From positions 723,498 through 787,497 of the forward strand of contig KV425553.1 in NCBI GenBank assembly GCA_001632425.1: a stretch of DNA of 64,000 nt, in the 5' to 3' direction. The stretch is from Neolentinus lepideus HHB14362 ss-1 (lineage: Eukaryota; Basidiomycota; Agaricomycetes; Gloeophyllales; Gloeophyllaceae). Under the pieces are notes generated by a model that did not search any database, had not been told where the DNA came from, and worked only from the letters and a program-made list of their open reading frames with translations. Position numbers and translations under genes: made by a program. Shown here one piece after another: positions 13,294 through 25,001 of this stretch. Within the stretch, counting starts at the first letter, position 1. Each line of letters begins with the position of its first letter.

Positions 13294-15999
13294 ATGTTCG
13301 CCCTTCACGAAGAACCGAAGTCATCTGCAGCTAGTACTGCGTCTCAGACTGGACGACATGAGGAACTTGACATAGAAGACGACAAAACGATCGTTGTAGC
13401 CACCCGGCCACAATCACTGCACCAAATCCCATCAGACAAAATCAAAGGAAGCAAGCCGCCACCGGAACTCACCGATCAGACCAACTTCCTACCTGCAAGA
13501 CAAGTCATAACTGTTTATCTTGGTCTGTGTACGGCCCTTGCGTGCTCCTTCCTAGAACAGACCATGTAAGGCGTCTCAGGCTGTCACAATACAAATATTT
13601 TATATAACCTGTTATTTAGTGTTGCGACTGCCCTGCCACGCATATCTTCTGACCTTCATTCGGGATCGGAGAGCTCATGGGTCCCTACAGCATACTTACT
13701 GACCAGGTACGCGGCTCCTTATCGCACCTAGGTTCGTGCTCACAAGTGCTCAGTCTCGCGTTCACCCCTCTGTATGGGAGGTGGTCGGATATTTTTGGGC
13801 GGAAGATTGTTCTCCTTGTTGCCCTGGCCGTCTTTTTCATTTTCTCTCTTGCTTGTGCTTTGTCGCAAACAATGATACAGGTACGTGTGCGCCCAGTATT
13901 GCTGGAACTAGGGCAAATTTATGACCATCATTAGCTCATCGTATTTCGAGCGTTGCAAGGGGTTGGTGGGGGAGGTGACCATCATTCCCTCGCGTTCGAT
14001 GACTGTCTATCTTACATCATTTTGACTTTTCAGCAATCATCACCGTAGTTCTGATCATGTATGTCCGTCATATTTCTACCATGTCAAACTAAGATCACTT
14101 ACTCCACTTCGATAGAGTCTCGGACATCGTGTCCCTTAAAGATCGAGGGAAATATCAGGGAATAAATGAAGCTATCTCAGCTGTGTCCAATGGTGTAGGG
14201 CCTATCCTGGGAGGCGTGTTCTCACAATATACTACATGGCAAGCTCATCCCTTTCCTCCGATTCTGATAGCTTCGGTTCGGTGATAACAAGTGACTCGCA
14301 CTCCTACTCATGTTAGGCGATGGGCATTCTGGCTCAATCTTCCGCTCGCTGGAGTTGCTATTCTGGTTTGCATGTGGCTGTTACCTCTCAAGAAGGTGCA
14401 GGGGGATATCAAGTCTAAACTACTCAAGATCGACTACGTTGGATCAGGACTGACGATTCTCAGCTCAATCCTCCTGCTTGTGAGTCTCATGCACTGACCG
14501 CCATGTATCAAACTAAACTTTATTACAGCTTGCTCTGACCTGGTATGTATGTTCGCCGTGTGCTCTCAATTACAAGTCTTAATACTACCGTCAGGGGTGG
14601 TGTTACCTACTCCTGGACGTCTGCGCCAGTGCTCGTACCATTGATCCTCGGTATTGCAGTGCTCATCGGATTTGTGATTTGGGAAGCCCATTTTGCTACG
14701 TTGCCAATTGTACCCGGTGGGTACACGACTGTGAAGTTGTTATTGCCAAGAGGCTTGACGTATATTTCTTTGATAGTTCATATTTTCAGATACAGGACCG
14801 TGAACGGTGTCTACATATCGACGCTGCTAAAGTACGTCCCGACTGCACGGCGTCGGCTCACAAAATGATCCTGACTATGTATTCTTCGACAACTCAGCGG
14901 GATGACGTTCTTTGCTGTGAGCGTCGTCGAGAAGGAGATCTGCTTATGTCTGACAAGCAGTTGTTCTAGATTCTCTATTATGTTCCACAATTCCTACAGC
15001 TCGTTCGGGGGGACAGTCCCATGCAGTCTAGTCTGCTTCTGTTGCCCTTCTTGTGCCCTATAGGTGCGTTACAGTGGTCTTACTAGAAATGCACAGGAGC
15101 TTGATAGAAGATTCTTTCTCACAGCGGTGGTTGTCGCCCTTGCAGGTCAGCACAGCGCCTTTCTCGAATTCTGAGTTCACCTCCAACTTCTTCCCACGCT
15201 GTCCTTGTGCCAGGTCAAGTCACAGCCAGAACAGGCATTTATCGGCCTATGGTTATCGTAGGGTACGCGCTCTGGACCATCGGGCAAGGCTTGCAAACCA
15301 TGATTACCAAGCACTCCTCGACGGGCATGATCGTTGGATCGTTGTTCCTTTCAGGCTGTGCGTCCGGTTTGACATTCCAAACGTGTGTGCCCGCATTGCC
15401 GTGTCCACCGAAAGTCTTTTTCACGCCAAATGATTTGCAGGTCACTGATCGCCTGCCAGGCAGCGGTTCCGCGCCACGATATGGCAGTTGTGACGGGTGT
15501 ACGGATGTTCGTGCGCCTCTTCGGTTCCACAATTACATTGGCAATATGTGCAACTATCATCAACAATACCCTGCGAACGGCCCTACAGCCTCTGAACCTC
15601 TCCGCCGACCTGATATCGGCGATCCTCAATGACCCCACGATTATTAACCCCAACTCTTATTCTACGTCCACCATAACTCTCAGTAGTGTTGACCGAAGCG
15701 CGATAATTATGGGCTATTCCAAGGGATTCGAACGTGTATTCTATTTCACGGTCGCCTACACGGGTTTGGCGACTCTTTCGGCGTTGTTCTTGATTCAGCA
15801 CCACGAGCTGAAGCGGGCTGACGATGATGATCTCAAAAAAGCTGCCGAGGACTTGCTGAAGCAGAGGAAGATGTCAAAGCGGGGAAGTGGGCTGAGCGAC
15901 GGCGACTTGGAACAAGGCAAGAACGTTTACAGCAAGCAAGTCGCTGTCGAGGCGGAGAAGGCAGATGCTCCATCGTCAGTCCTACCAGTCCTGCACTGA
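13294..15999 (+). CDS. MFS drug:H+ antiporter, DHA2 (14-helix) type
   Basis: A plasma- or vacuolar-membrane exporter of the major facilitator superfamily. Fifteen exons join in frame: 13294-13565, 13620-13706, 13754-13880, 13935-13974, 14034-14058, 14116-14238, 14317-14479, 14529-14542, 14595-14716, 14777-14831, 14898-14916, 14970-15063, 15125-15145, 15214-15382 and 15441-15999. A polar N-terminal tail (about 75 residues) precedes helix 1. Family marks are the loop 2-3 motif PLYGRWSDIFGRK, motif C-like VALPRISSDL/SSWVPTAYLLT, LQGVGGGA, and RWAFWLNLPL after helix 6, as in DHA2 multidrug transporters. The C-terminal tail is long, charged and Lys/Asp/Glu-rich. The intron after 14238 appears to use a GC donor (GCAAGC). 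The substrate cannot be read from sequence. The only regulator nearby is the Zn2Cys6 gene, too far away to infer a link. Confidence 0.92.
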
Positions 16000-16282
16000 G
16001 TGGCAGAAACACTGGCTGTTGGTAGCGAACGTCCGAAGAGAAGCTACTCCGAGGATGGTATGGTGATCCAAAATTAGATTATAACGGGGCGCTTGTCTTA
16101 CTTATTCAGGCGTGTCTGCTGGCACGTTCTGCTTTTCAAAGCTCACGATGCGCACAATTAGATATACATAGCACTAGCCTCCCTACATTTGCATTGGTAG
16201 AATTACAGTCTTGATTATGTATCCGAGTACAATGGATAAAAAAGAATATCTGCGTTTTTTCCCCTTACGACACTAGCACACT

Positions 16283-17138
16283 TTAGTGCTGCAACTCCTC
16301 TTTCAGCTCCTCTTTCATCTCATCCGTGGGGAATTTGGCGAACTCATCCTTCAGTTTATCAACGGGAGCCGCGAGAAACGCAGCGAATGTCTCGAATGGC
16401 GGCTTGTTTGGGGCCGATGGATGGGTCCTAAGGAAAGGCGTCAGTAAACGAAGTTGGAGAGGGCAATCAGCATCCTGACCTTGTGGGGACAAACTTCTTG
16501 GTTCTTTTGAACTCGGCGGCGGCGGCTTTACTTCCTTCTTCTCCAAGAGCGGGTTCTAGCATGGGTAAATCTGTCTGTTCCTCGTCGTCATTGTGGGGAC
16601 GGAGGTGCTCCATGATCTTTTTCATTGTCTTATCATAGTCCTCAGTGCCAGCTGTCAGAGACTCGAGGTGGTACAAATCCTCCTTGACTCTCTGCATATA
16701 TGCTGTGAGGATCAGGTCCGCGGTGAGGGTATTCTGCTTTCTCACCTGATGTTCCGCACGGTCATGATCGGCCAATTCAATACCCTTAGCGCCAAGGTGC
16801 TTCTCCATCAATGGATATACGACAATCTCTTCGCCAACTGCGTGACGCGCGACCTCCCATGTTAATTGTCGTGCCCACCGCTCGTGGGCATCTGTGTCTC
16901 CTGAGGCCTTCTTGTACGCGTCATAGTAGTCATACATCTGAAAATGAAGTTTCATTTCCAACCTCGTTTCTTGGACCCGCCCACAACGTACCTCCTGATG
17001 ATCATCCTTAATGGCCGCGGTCAAAGTCTTGCCTGCCATGCCTCTAAGTTGTATGGATGCTGCTGCAAATGTTCGGGGATAAATCTGGGCGGTACGGCGC
17101 AGGGAGCGAACAGAGTGGACAAGGCAGCGAGAGTGCAT
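16283..17138 (-). CDS. Hemerythrin-like HHE cation-binding domain protein
   Basis: A small helical-bundle protein expected to bind a di-iron or other metal centre. Four exons: 17138-16992, 16937-16746, 16691-16480 and 16427-16283 (about 230 residues). Likely ligand positions are H in DDHQE, H and E in ARHAVGEEIVVYPLMEKH, H in ADHDRAEHQ, and H with E/D in RPHNDDEEQTD, which is the HHE spacing. The first 33 residues are Arg-rich, Ser/Thr-containing and without acidic residues, so they look like a mitochondrial presequence. A second in-frame Met at residue 34 (MAGKTLTAA) would give a cytosolic form. The C-terminal 48 residues form an acidic, Lys-rich helix (KDEF, DEMKEELKEELQ). It is convergent with the MFS gene, 280 bp from its stop. 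The physiological role of fungal HHE proteins is poorly known. Confidence 0.88.
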
Positions 17139-19159
17139 TGTATGTATTTTATAGGTCCACAGCAGGGCTCGAACTTTATGACCATGCCCGAAGTGACGAG
17201 TACTGCAGCGATCGCACTGACGTAATCAATGATCGACTCCAACAAGAGCTCAGCCAATCACAGGCCACAAATTTCCCAATGACGTAGGGAGACGGTGATG
17301 AGATCTGCTGCGTCAGTCAGTGGCGGTGACCGCCATGCTCCCCGCCTCAACCAATCACAGCAGACGCTATTTACCACCAACAGTAAGACGGTATTCGTGG
17401 CATCAGAAATTGACTCTGAGTTCCACGAGTATTACTCTTGAGCTGGGCATAGTTCGCAGCTTTGGAGGGAAGCAAGAAAGACGTCTAGAGGTTATTAGAT
17501 GAACAAAGGTTTAGGCGCAGCTACGATTAGTTGTTTCTCGTCGAATTCAAGTACATCAAAGACATTGGTCAATGGTCGCGATCTAGTAGCAGCAACCCGT
17601 GATACACATTTCAGACAGCGCCATAATCACGCACGGCGTAAGACGACCTATAGTCGGACATGTTTCTGGATGAAAGAATATATGCTGAAACTTCAGCTCC
17701 CACACATGGGGAGATCCTGTCTGAGTCAGTCAGTCGGGCAGAAGTACCGCACTGGCCTTGTCACCGACGGACCGAGGCATCTCAAAGACTTGATGAGATT
17801 AATCTACTGTGGCCCGTTGTTGATATCGAATTGAAAACTGGTGTGATTTGGCCCAATTCTTTGAAGAGCCCAGTGGGTCCCAATATAATCCACACTTTGT
17901 AAACAAAACGGACAAGCTGATATCGAGACATCCCCAGTCGGGCACCATGAAAGGAGGTTGACATGAGAAAGCCGCTTTCGCATGTTGACATACATCAGAA
18001 ACGCCACAATGCTGCTTCAGTTGCGTGTGAGAGAAAGCACAAAATGCATACCGTCACTCATCAATGTAATACATACCGATGATCCGGGGGCCAAGCCACT
18101 CGAGTCCTCGAACAAATTCGCATGTTGGCGAAGTTTAATTTTGAGGGCCTTGAAGCAATTTGTAGTGGACGCCTTGGCCTCCATTGGGATTGTCCCCACC
18201 CAAGATGAGAAATCGACGACGACTTGCCCGCGAAGGCAGTTTGCCGATGGGTAGACTCAATAGACATCTTTAAAATAGGTCCGACAGATCGCTACTCTGT
18301 AGCCTCTCGAATTTTAACTGATATGCGCAAGGGGTAAACTCCGAGTTGCATGGGTATACGGAAGACGCAACAAGGTCGACGAACGTGCTCTAGAGGTACG
18401 GTTTGAATACCGCTTATCGTATCTCCTGTTGTAAATATTTTGCCTCTTCTATTCAATCGGATGAGCACAGACAGATTCAGATGATATGCCAAATGCGTCA
18501 AGCGGTGAAGTCGAACGCCCTGAGCAAGCTTCACGAAGGAGTCAGAATATGCCAAGAAACTACGAGAGCCAAATTTGGCCGTGGGGGGAGAGGCGCATGG
18601 ATCTGGTTCAGTCACTGCCTGTCCACGGAGGTCACAGTGATGTGAACGTAATTGCATTCTGATCGTCGTGCAAGTTTCATGGAGTTCCGGCGCCTCTCAC
18701 GAGGCGATGTATACCAAGCCAATTGACGTTACTGAGAAGTGCCAATGGAGATATTTGGAGTGTAGCATAATCTGCTTAACCCCACATGTAAACGGTCCAG
18801 TTTCACCGAGAGCTACGCTTCCGTTGTTCCTATAGAAGAACAGAGCTACCGCCAAGGAATGAAATAACAGAATTGCCAAACACACCTCGAACACAGCGGT
18901 ATTTGCAAAAGAAGACGACCATTGTCGTGAACCATACCAGGCGGCTAAGACGATCGACACCAAAGGTAGCGTGCCCGTCGAATGGGATACGCCTACAAGG
19001 CACGAAAAAACCGAAGGGAGCAAACAACACGCTGAAGGAGCCACGTCGATCGCAAATGAAGCGCGCGCTCGTCACGTGGACAAACCTAGGCTTGCCCTCG
19101 TTGTACGGCAAGGATTGTGCTTTCCTCATCTCTGCAGCGCCCTTGTCGATACACTCGTC
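17139..19159. other. Intergenic, 2 kb, no gene recognised
   Basis: It lies between the divergently transcribed HHE and uridine kinase genes and so carries both promoters. Reading frames of up to 121 codons occur on both strands but overlap one another and show no domain. I see no TATA-like element, tRNA or repeat that I would defend. Confidence 0.5.
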
Positions 19160-21532
19160 ATGAGCGACGTCTTCCAGGACGAGTCCCCCGATGTCTCGCT
19201 AGATGGAGGTAATTTTGGCAGCCTGCCGACTAGTACGACCATACACGCTCTGAAGAACACAGTGCTCAAGTCACATGGTCGGCCGCCATGGTGAATCGTT
19301 TTACCAGCATGTCGCAAGATGTTGCGAGAATAATAGCCCTCGTACAGGTACGGTGAAGATGGACAACCGATATCTGACGCGTTCGTCATCGGCATAGCAG
19401 GTATCGTGATATGCATTCAATCATCTCTCGCATGCTGCTGATCACGAGCATATGCAGGTGGATCGGCCAGCGGAAAGGTTCACTAAAGTCGATGGACTGC
19501 ATTTGGATCTTCGCTTACTTGCTGATAGACCCATGTCGCACGCCAGATTGTGCAGTCACTTGGGTCTATACCGACCGTAGTCATTCTGTCTCAGGTGCGT
19601 GTGTGTTTGGGGCGTCACCTCCCCCACGTCAAATCGGGTATATCGGTAGGACAGTTTCTACAAGCGCCACACCCCAGAGGAAGTTGCTCTTGCAATGGAG
19701 AACAAAATGGACTTCGACCATCCGGACGCCCTAGACATGCCTATGTTCACACAGGCATGTTTGTTCCTGTGTAATAGCTGATACGATCCAACCACATAAA
19801 CACTGTGCTGTGATGATAGTGCCTTATGGATCTCAAGAAGTGTCGGCAGACAAATGTCCCTGTCTATTCGTTTCAGGAGCACCAGCGATTGGATGAGACG
19901 CAGTATCTGTACGGCGCTACTATTGTAATCGGTGCCGCAGCATTCTGTGTTTGCTAATTGTACTTATATTAATCTGTCGTAATGACAGCGGAGGGTATAA
20001 TGACCTTGCAAGACCCGGCCCTCCGTGGTGTATATGATCTGAAGGTGCGGGCACCACATGTGTGGAGGGTAGAAAACCATCCTAACCATCAGACCGTTGC
20101 TTATGAAAGATCTTCGTCCAAGCTGATTCAGACCTCATGCTTGCTCGTCGCATCCGAAGAGATGTGAAGGAGCGCGGAAGAAGTGTCGAAGGTGTCTTAG
20201 ATCAGTGAGCCGTTACTTTCGCACCGTGCGCTTTGGACTCATTAAGATAACATAGATATCTTCGTTATGTTAAGCCCGCGTACGACAATTTTGTTCTACC
20301 CACGTCTCGCTATGCCGATATTGTATGTATCTCGTCAATAATTGGCTATACACGAATAACCTACATATACAGATAGTTCCTGGTTCTGATAATCATATTG
20401 CTATTGAGTTGATATCGACCCATGTACGCCGACAGCTACGGGAACGTGCGCGACGTTTCCGACCGAAAATAGTGTCGAGACGTCCGACAGGTCTTCCTCT
20501 GCCTGTGGAGCTATGGTCAAATTCATCAGAGCAAACTCCTTCGAATCTGATTGTTCTGCCCCAGACTCCTCAGCTCAAGGTCAGTTGATTTTGATGCTAT
20601 AGTGTCCGGAATCGAAATGCTGCATCTGTGTCTTACACAGGGAATTTACACCATTCTGAGAGACGAAGCGACTGCCAAACAAGATTTCATATTCTTCGTT
20701 GATAGATTAGCAACGCTATTAATTGAAGCTGCCGTCGAACTGCTACCTTTCCGACCTAGGTCGATCGAGACGCCCTGTGGCGTCGAGGCACCTGGCAAAG
20801 AGCTTGATGCAGTTGTAAGCTGGGTAGTTGTCTCACGACAGAGCTCCTGCTGATCTCTGCTTTCGTAGTGTGTTTGTGGTGTGACGATTCTGCGATCGTA
20901 AGTCTTGTCATCGTTTCCTCTCTGCTAATGAGAGTGATTTACTTGTGTAGAGGCGGTCCGCTAGAGCGGGGCCTTCAGCGGGTAATCAATGATGTACTAC
21001 TTGGATCTCTCCTCGTGCAGACGGATCTAGTCACGTCAGAACCCTTGCTTCTGCATGTTATGCTTCCAGTATGCATCCGGGACCGAACAAAAGCAAAGAA
21101 CACCTGGGTGTTTCTGTTGGATGCGCAGGTAAGGGTCCTTACTTATCTCGTCCGTCTCCCCTGTGGCCTCAGTTATCTGGTACTAGATTGGTACCGCCGC
21201 TTCCGCCTTCATGGCTATTCGTGTCCTGCTCGATCATGGCATCCTGCAGGATCATATCGTCTTCGTTACTTTTCTCGTTGCGGGCGACGGCGGCATATCT
21301 GCGTTGAGATGGGCTTTCCCAGAAGTTCGGATCGTTGCGGGAGCCGTCGATGCACATCTACGTGAATGTTGGGTTGAGGATGATACGGATGAAAGCGAAG
21401 GTCAGATCCGTAGAAGAAAGGTGTGGGTCATTGAGCCTGGTATGGGTCAGATAGGTACGGCCTCTGTTTCCTGAATTTGACTGAGAACTGAAGCTGAAGC
21501 ACCGTGAAATAGGCGATCGATACTATCTGTAG
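19160..21532 (+). CDS. URK1: Uridine/cytidine kinase fused to a UPRT-like domain
   Basis: A pyrimidine-salvage enzyme that phosphorylates uridine or cytidine to UMP or CMP in the cytosol, with a C-terminal uracil-phosphoribosyltransferase-like domain as in other eukaryotic URK/UCKL proteins. Fifteen exons were placed: 19160-19290, 19348-19400, 19458-19477, 19529-19594, 19650-19754, 19820-19931, 19989-20044, 20110-20204, 20256-20322, 20373-20579, 20641-20814, 20869-20897, 20951-21128, 21187-21454 and 21513-21532. The Walker A loop is [14 protein letters not shown]. Other kinase blocks are [48 protein letters not shown] and [24 protein letters not shown]-fold blocks are [37 protein letters not shown] and the end PGMGQIGDRYYL. 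The PRPP-binding loop of true UPRTs is replaced by LLDAQIGTAAAS, so the UPRT half is probably regulatory. The intron 19755-19819 has a GC donor. Confidence 0.93.
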
Positions 21533-21913
21533 ACTTGAATTCCGGGCCCGGTACATAGAGGTCGGATATGATGGACGTATTCTTTACCAATGTCTACTAC
21601 AGGAGTGATCATTCCTCTCCTGTTTTACTGCAGCCTATGCTCTCCATGCAAAGTGCAACATGATTCTCTACCGTCTCCCGGATGTGCGGGTAATTACAAG
21701 GATAGTACAAATTATGTGTGTAAACGTAACAAATCTAGAAAGGAAGGAGGAAATCCGGGTGATATGCTACATTGTATTCCGCTGAATGTGTATATATGCC
21801 ACAGTCCACAAATGAAAGTAAAAGTTAATTAGTGGTATGAAAGTGGTTTATACCTCTAAGTAAATGACACAATCCCGAAGGATATTAGAGAGGAAGCAAC
21901 TCCCTCAACGTCT
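21533..21913. other. Convergent 3' spacer
   Basis: The 380-bp gap between the stops of the uridine kinase gene (+) and the exchanger gene (-) presumably holds both 3' ends. The AT-rich patch near 21790-21860 is the plausible polyadenylation area. No coding feature is recognised. Confidence 0.5.
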
Positions 21914-24900
21914 CTATGTGCAGGCTGCTAGTGTATTTGAGATATCCGAAGCTACGAAAGTGTTTCCTCGTCAGTCGCAGACCAAAGTACGTGCCGATAA
22001 TGCTCACCTGGGTAGAACCAGAACGCCACGGCAATGATAGCATACAGGCCTGTACGCTTGCTAATGAACGTTGCAATACAAAGGGAAGTAATCCACCACT
22101 TACAAATAAGAATGGCACCTTCCAGCCAGTTGGACTTGCCGTCTTGCACCACCGAAGTCATAGTATGCACTATCATGGTTTAGTTAACATATATATGATG
22201 ACGACCGACAAGGAGTGGGACTGAGGAGTGACCTGATATATACAAGACCACAGACTCGAACGGATCGAATAGCAGTGCAAGGGGTTTGTCCAGAATCCAT
22301 CCCAGAATGACAACGAAGCTATAGTATGGGTCAGACCAGCTGTACTTCCCTATGGAATGAACACTCACGGGATTACAAATAGTGCAGTTTGCTAGAGTCC
22401 ACCATGAGTACCAATGAGGCGAAAGAAGCCAGAAGAAGCCCACTTACAACCGTCGACCCAACAGCCACACTAATACTCAACGTCAACTCGTCCTTGACAC
22501 TCGTGTTAATCGCCGTAACGCATTCTGCAAGACGTGGTAGGTGGGATGCTCAGCAAGATCCTCGCACAGAAACTACACACCCGCTATCGACCCCACTGTC
22601 GGCAACAAAATCAGGGCAACCCACGTTTTATCAATATGCGTTGAGATGCCGTCCATGGACTCCACCAGCTGGTCGGCGTTCACCGAGACCATCTGCAGCA
22701 GCGCTTTCTATTAGCCGAAAAGTAGAAGGGAGAAGATTTGGGATCTGTGAGATACACACCACCGTCACAGCAGTCAACAGCGCCATAGTCATAAGCCAAC
22801 TGAGCTGAGGATGCTTCTCATGGTGCTCCGGATGTTCTGACTTAGCCGACTCTCCGTGATTCGTTGGGAGGAACTCCACTTGTTTTCCGCCATTACCGTC
22901 AGGATCAGCGCGCTCAATCATCTGCACTTCGGTCTTCTCATTCAGCTGCAGAACATAAGCCAATATTAGATCTGAAGTAGCTAGTTGACAGTTATCGCTC
23001 ACTATTACAATGGTCTCCCTCGACCTCGAATCATTCGCATAAAACGACTGCACAAGCTTAACCGTCGGGTCTACTTCGGGAGCCGGCACTGCCCCCCTGG
23101 ATGCCACAGTCCCATCCTTACCCACGATCGTAGCACTATCCTCCGCAGAGAAACTCCCCCCAATGGGCGAACCTGGCCTGGATATTGTGAAGGACTTTCT
23201 TGAGCGCACAGATCCCTGATACGTCGACTCTGTCCAATTTGGGGACTGCCTGTCCGCTGGGGCTGAGGCCCCTTCGGCGATGTTCGGAGCGCCGGTGCTG
23301 ACACTAGGCTTGAGTGGTTCAGTGCTGCGAGAAGTTTTGGTTAATGTGGCAGCGATATAAGGATGCGGCGTGCTTGTCTTGCTGTGCTTGTCATGGTATA
23401 GGTGCGTGTGGGAGTAGAGCTGGAAGAGGAGGTACGCGCCGTAGACTGTTTTGTGTGATGTTCAGGGATAACGACACATCAGTAGCCATCCTCAAACGCT
23501 CACTTGTAAGGAGGATAATCGAGACCTTTGGACAAGCAACACATGAGAATGAGGATTGTAGCTCCGGAAGAAAGCTACGTACACCGTGGCTCATCTTTAA
23601 CAAATCCTGTTTCTGCTCGTCAAATACCTCTTCGCTCGCGCGCGCAATTGTGAAATGGTACGCGCAGGGGAGGAGAACGGCGCTGACGCTGATGATCAGA
23701 AGGGACGACTGCAGGTTCGTCGCGGCTGGTCATAAGAATCGGAATCAGAGTTACAGGTCAAGTCGAGTTACGTTGTCGGTGCTTACTGGCGTCAAATCCT
23801 TGCTCGGTGAAGCGGGTGCCGCCCGCGAAGAAACACATGCCCAACACGAGGACTAGAAGATGGGAGATTGAGGATGAGCGATTTCAAGAAGTAGAGGGAC
23901 GTACGAAGCTTGCTGAGAATTGATCCAACCACTGCGTGATACCGCGCGTGAGAGGCATATCGCAGGAAGTCGAGGAAAACACGTACAGGAGGATTGGACG
24001 ACACGTAGCTCGCATTTCCGGAGGGCGCTAATCTGCGGATGGGAAGGATGAGTTGAGTCAAGTCCGAGATATGTTATAATATTTCTCACCGCAAATACGA
24101 GCTCAACACTGTCATCGACAAGGATCAATCTACAACATACTCAAATACAGAAATTGGCTCCTTACATATTGCTCTGGAGTCGCATATGATGAGCATTAGT
24201 CATATAGGAACAGTGATATTACACTGGGCTTTACCATGCTTGCGTTTAACAGACCCGTTCTCGAACCTCCAATTCGGATTGCAAGTTCGTTGGTGGCGAG
24301 ATCGTGCAACTAAAATTATGTAAATTGAATTTTGCGGTGAACAAGATGCTCAGAATCATGGAATCAAGATCGCAGATCCGTGTTCTCACCTTGACGAGAG
24401 GGACCATAGAAAGTACACAAACTAATTGTCACAGCTGTTGAACTCGCATGCACCCAAGACGAAACAGGCACTTACAGATAAATATCAGGGCACTGGATCC
24501 CTCTAGCGTAAACTCGAGGATCCACTGCAGGGATATCGTCAGATGCTAATTTCCTAGTACAAACAACACGCACCGAGACGGGGATCAAAACGAGCAGTAG
24601 ATTAAGCCCTGCGCAGATTATTGGCGATCATTCATACCACCAATTTGGCCGGACTCACATGAATCTAGAATAATGACTTTCCAACCATCCCATGGATGCT
24701 TAGCACGACGCCGTACGGGATGAGCTTCGGCGGTCTTTGCTCCTGCCTTGTCTAGTCCAAAGCCACTCTGTGTCGGTCTCCGCCGCAAACGCGTAGGCCA
24801 GCAAGAACGACCACGTCGATGCGGTGCAGGCGAGGTGTTTGACCGCTCGGCATCAAGAACAAGTTGCGAAGTCGAGGTGCACGAGCAGTTGGAAAGGCCG

Positions 24901-25001
24901 GTATTGGATCGCTCTATGTGTGGCGGGACTTGCATGGGCATGGTCAAACGAAAGGAGGGCCTATCGGAGGGGGTATTAGGTGTATGCGCGTAAGGTAGCA
25001 T
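21914..25001 (-). CDS. Divergent Ca2+/H+ exchanger (CAX/VCX1 family) paralogue
   Basis: A membrane antiporter of the CAX family, expected in the vacuolar membrane. The model starts at 25001 with a hydrophilic Ser/Arg-rich N-terminus, reaches the first membrane block near 24665, and ends with TAG at 21916-21914. About a dozen exons join in frame: SWLNLLLVLIPVSW, FIFCVLSMVPLV, NELAIRIGG, CELRVVQSSLVGSILS, LLLVLGMCFFAGGTRF, QSSLLIISVSAVLLPCAY, IILLTIYGAYLLFQLYSH, then a long cytosolic loop, then DQLVESMDGIS, ILLPTVGSIAECVTAI, DELTLSISVAVGST, LGWILDKPLALLFDPFE and WLEGAILICLYAIIAVAFWF. Unlike its paralogue at 40.8 kb, both conserved ion-binding motifs are altered: the first GNAVE block is unreadable around 24120-24245, and the second is GSIAECV instead of GNAAEHV. 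An 8-nt exon (AGCAATAT, about 24169-24176) is needed to keep frame there. It is either a functionally shifted paralogue or an early pseudogene. Confidence 0.82.

Noticed and set aside
20580..20602. A 23-nt intron (GTCAG...ATAG) suggested by overlapping frames in the uridine kinase gene
   Set aside because: Too short to be spliced; using the acceptor at 20640 gives a 61-nt intron and the conserved [11 protein letters not shown] junction.
23314..23856. 180-codon plus-strand frame opposite the divergent exchanger
   Set aside because: It crosses exons and introns of the well-supported minus-strand CAX gene and has no domain of its own.
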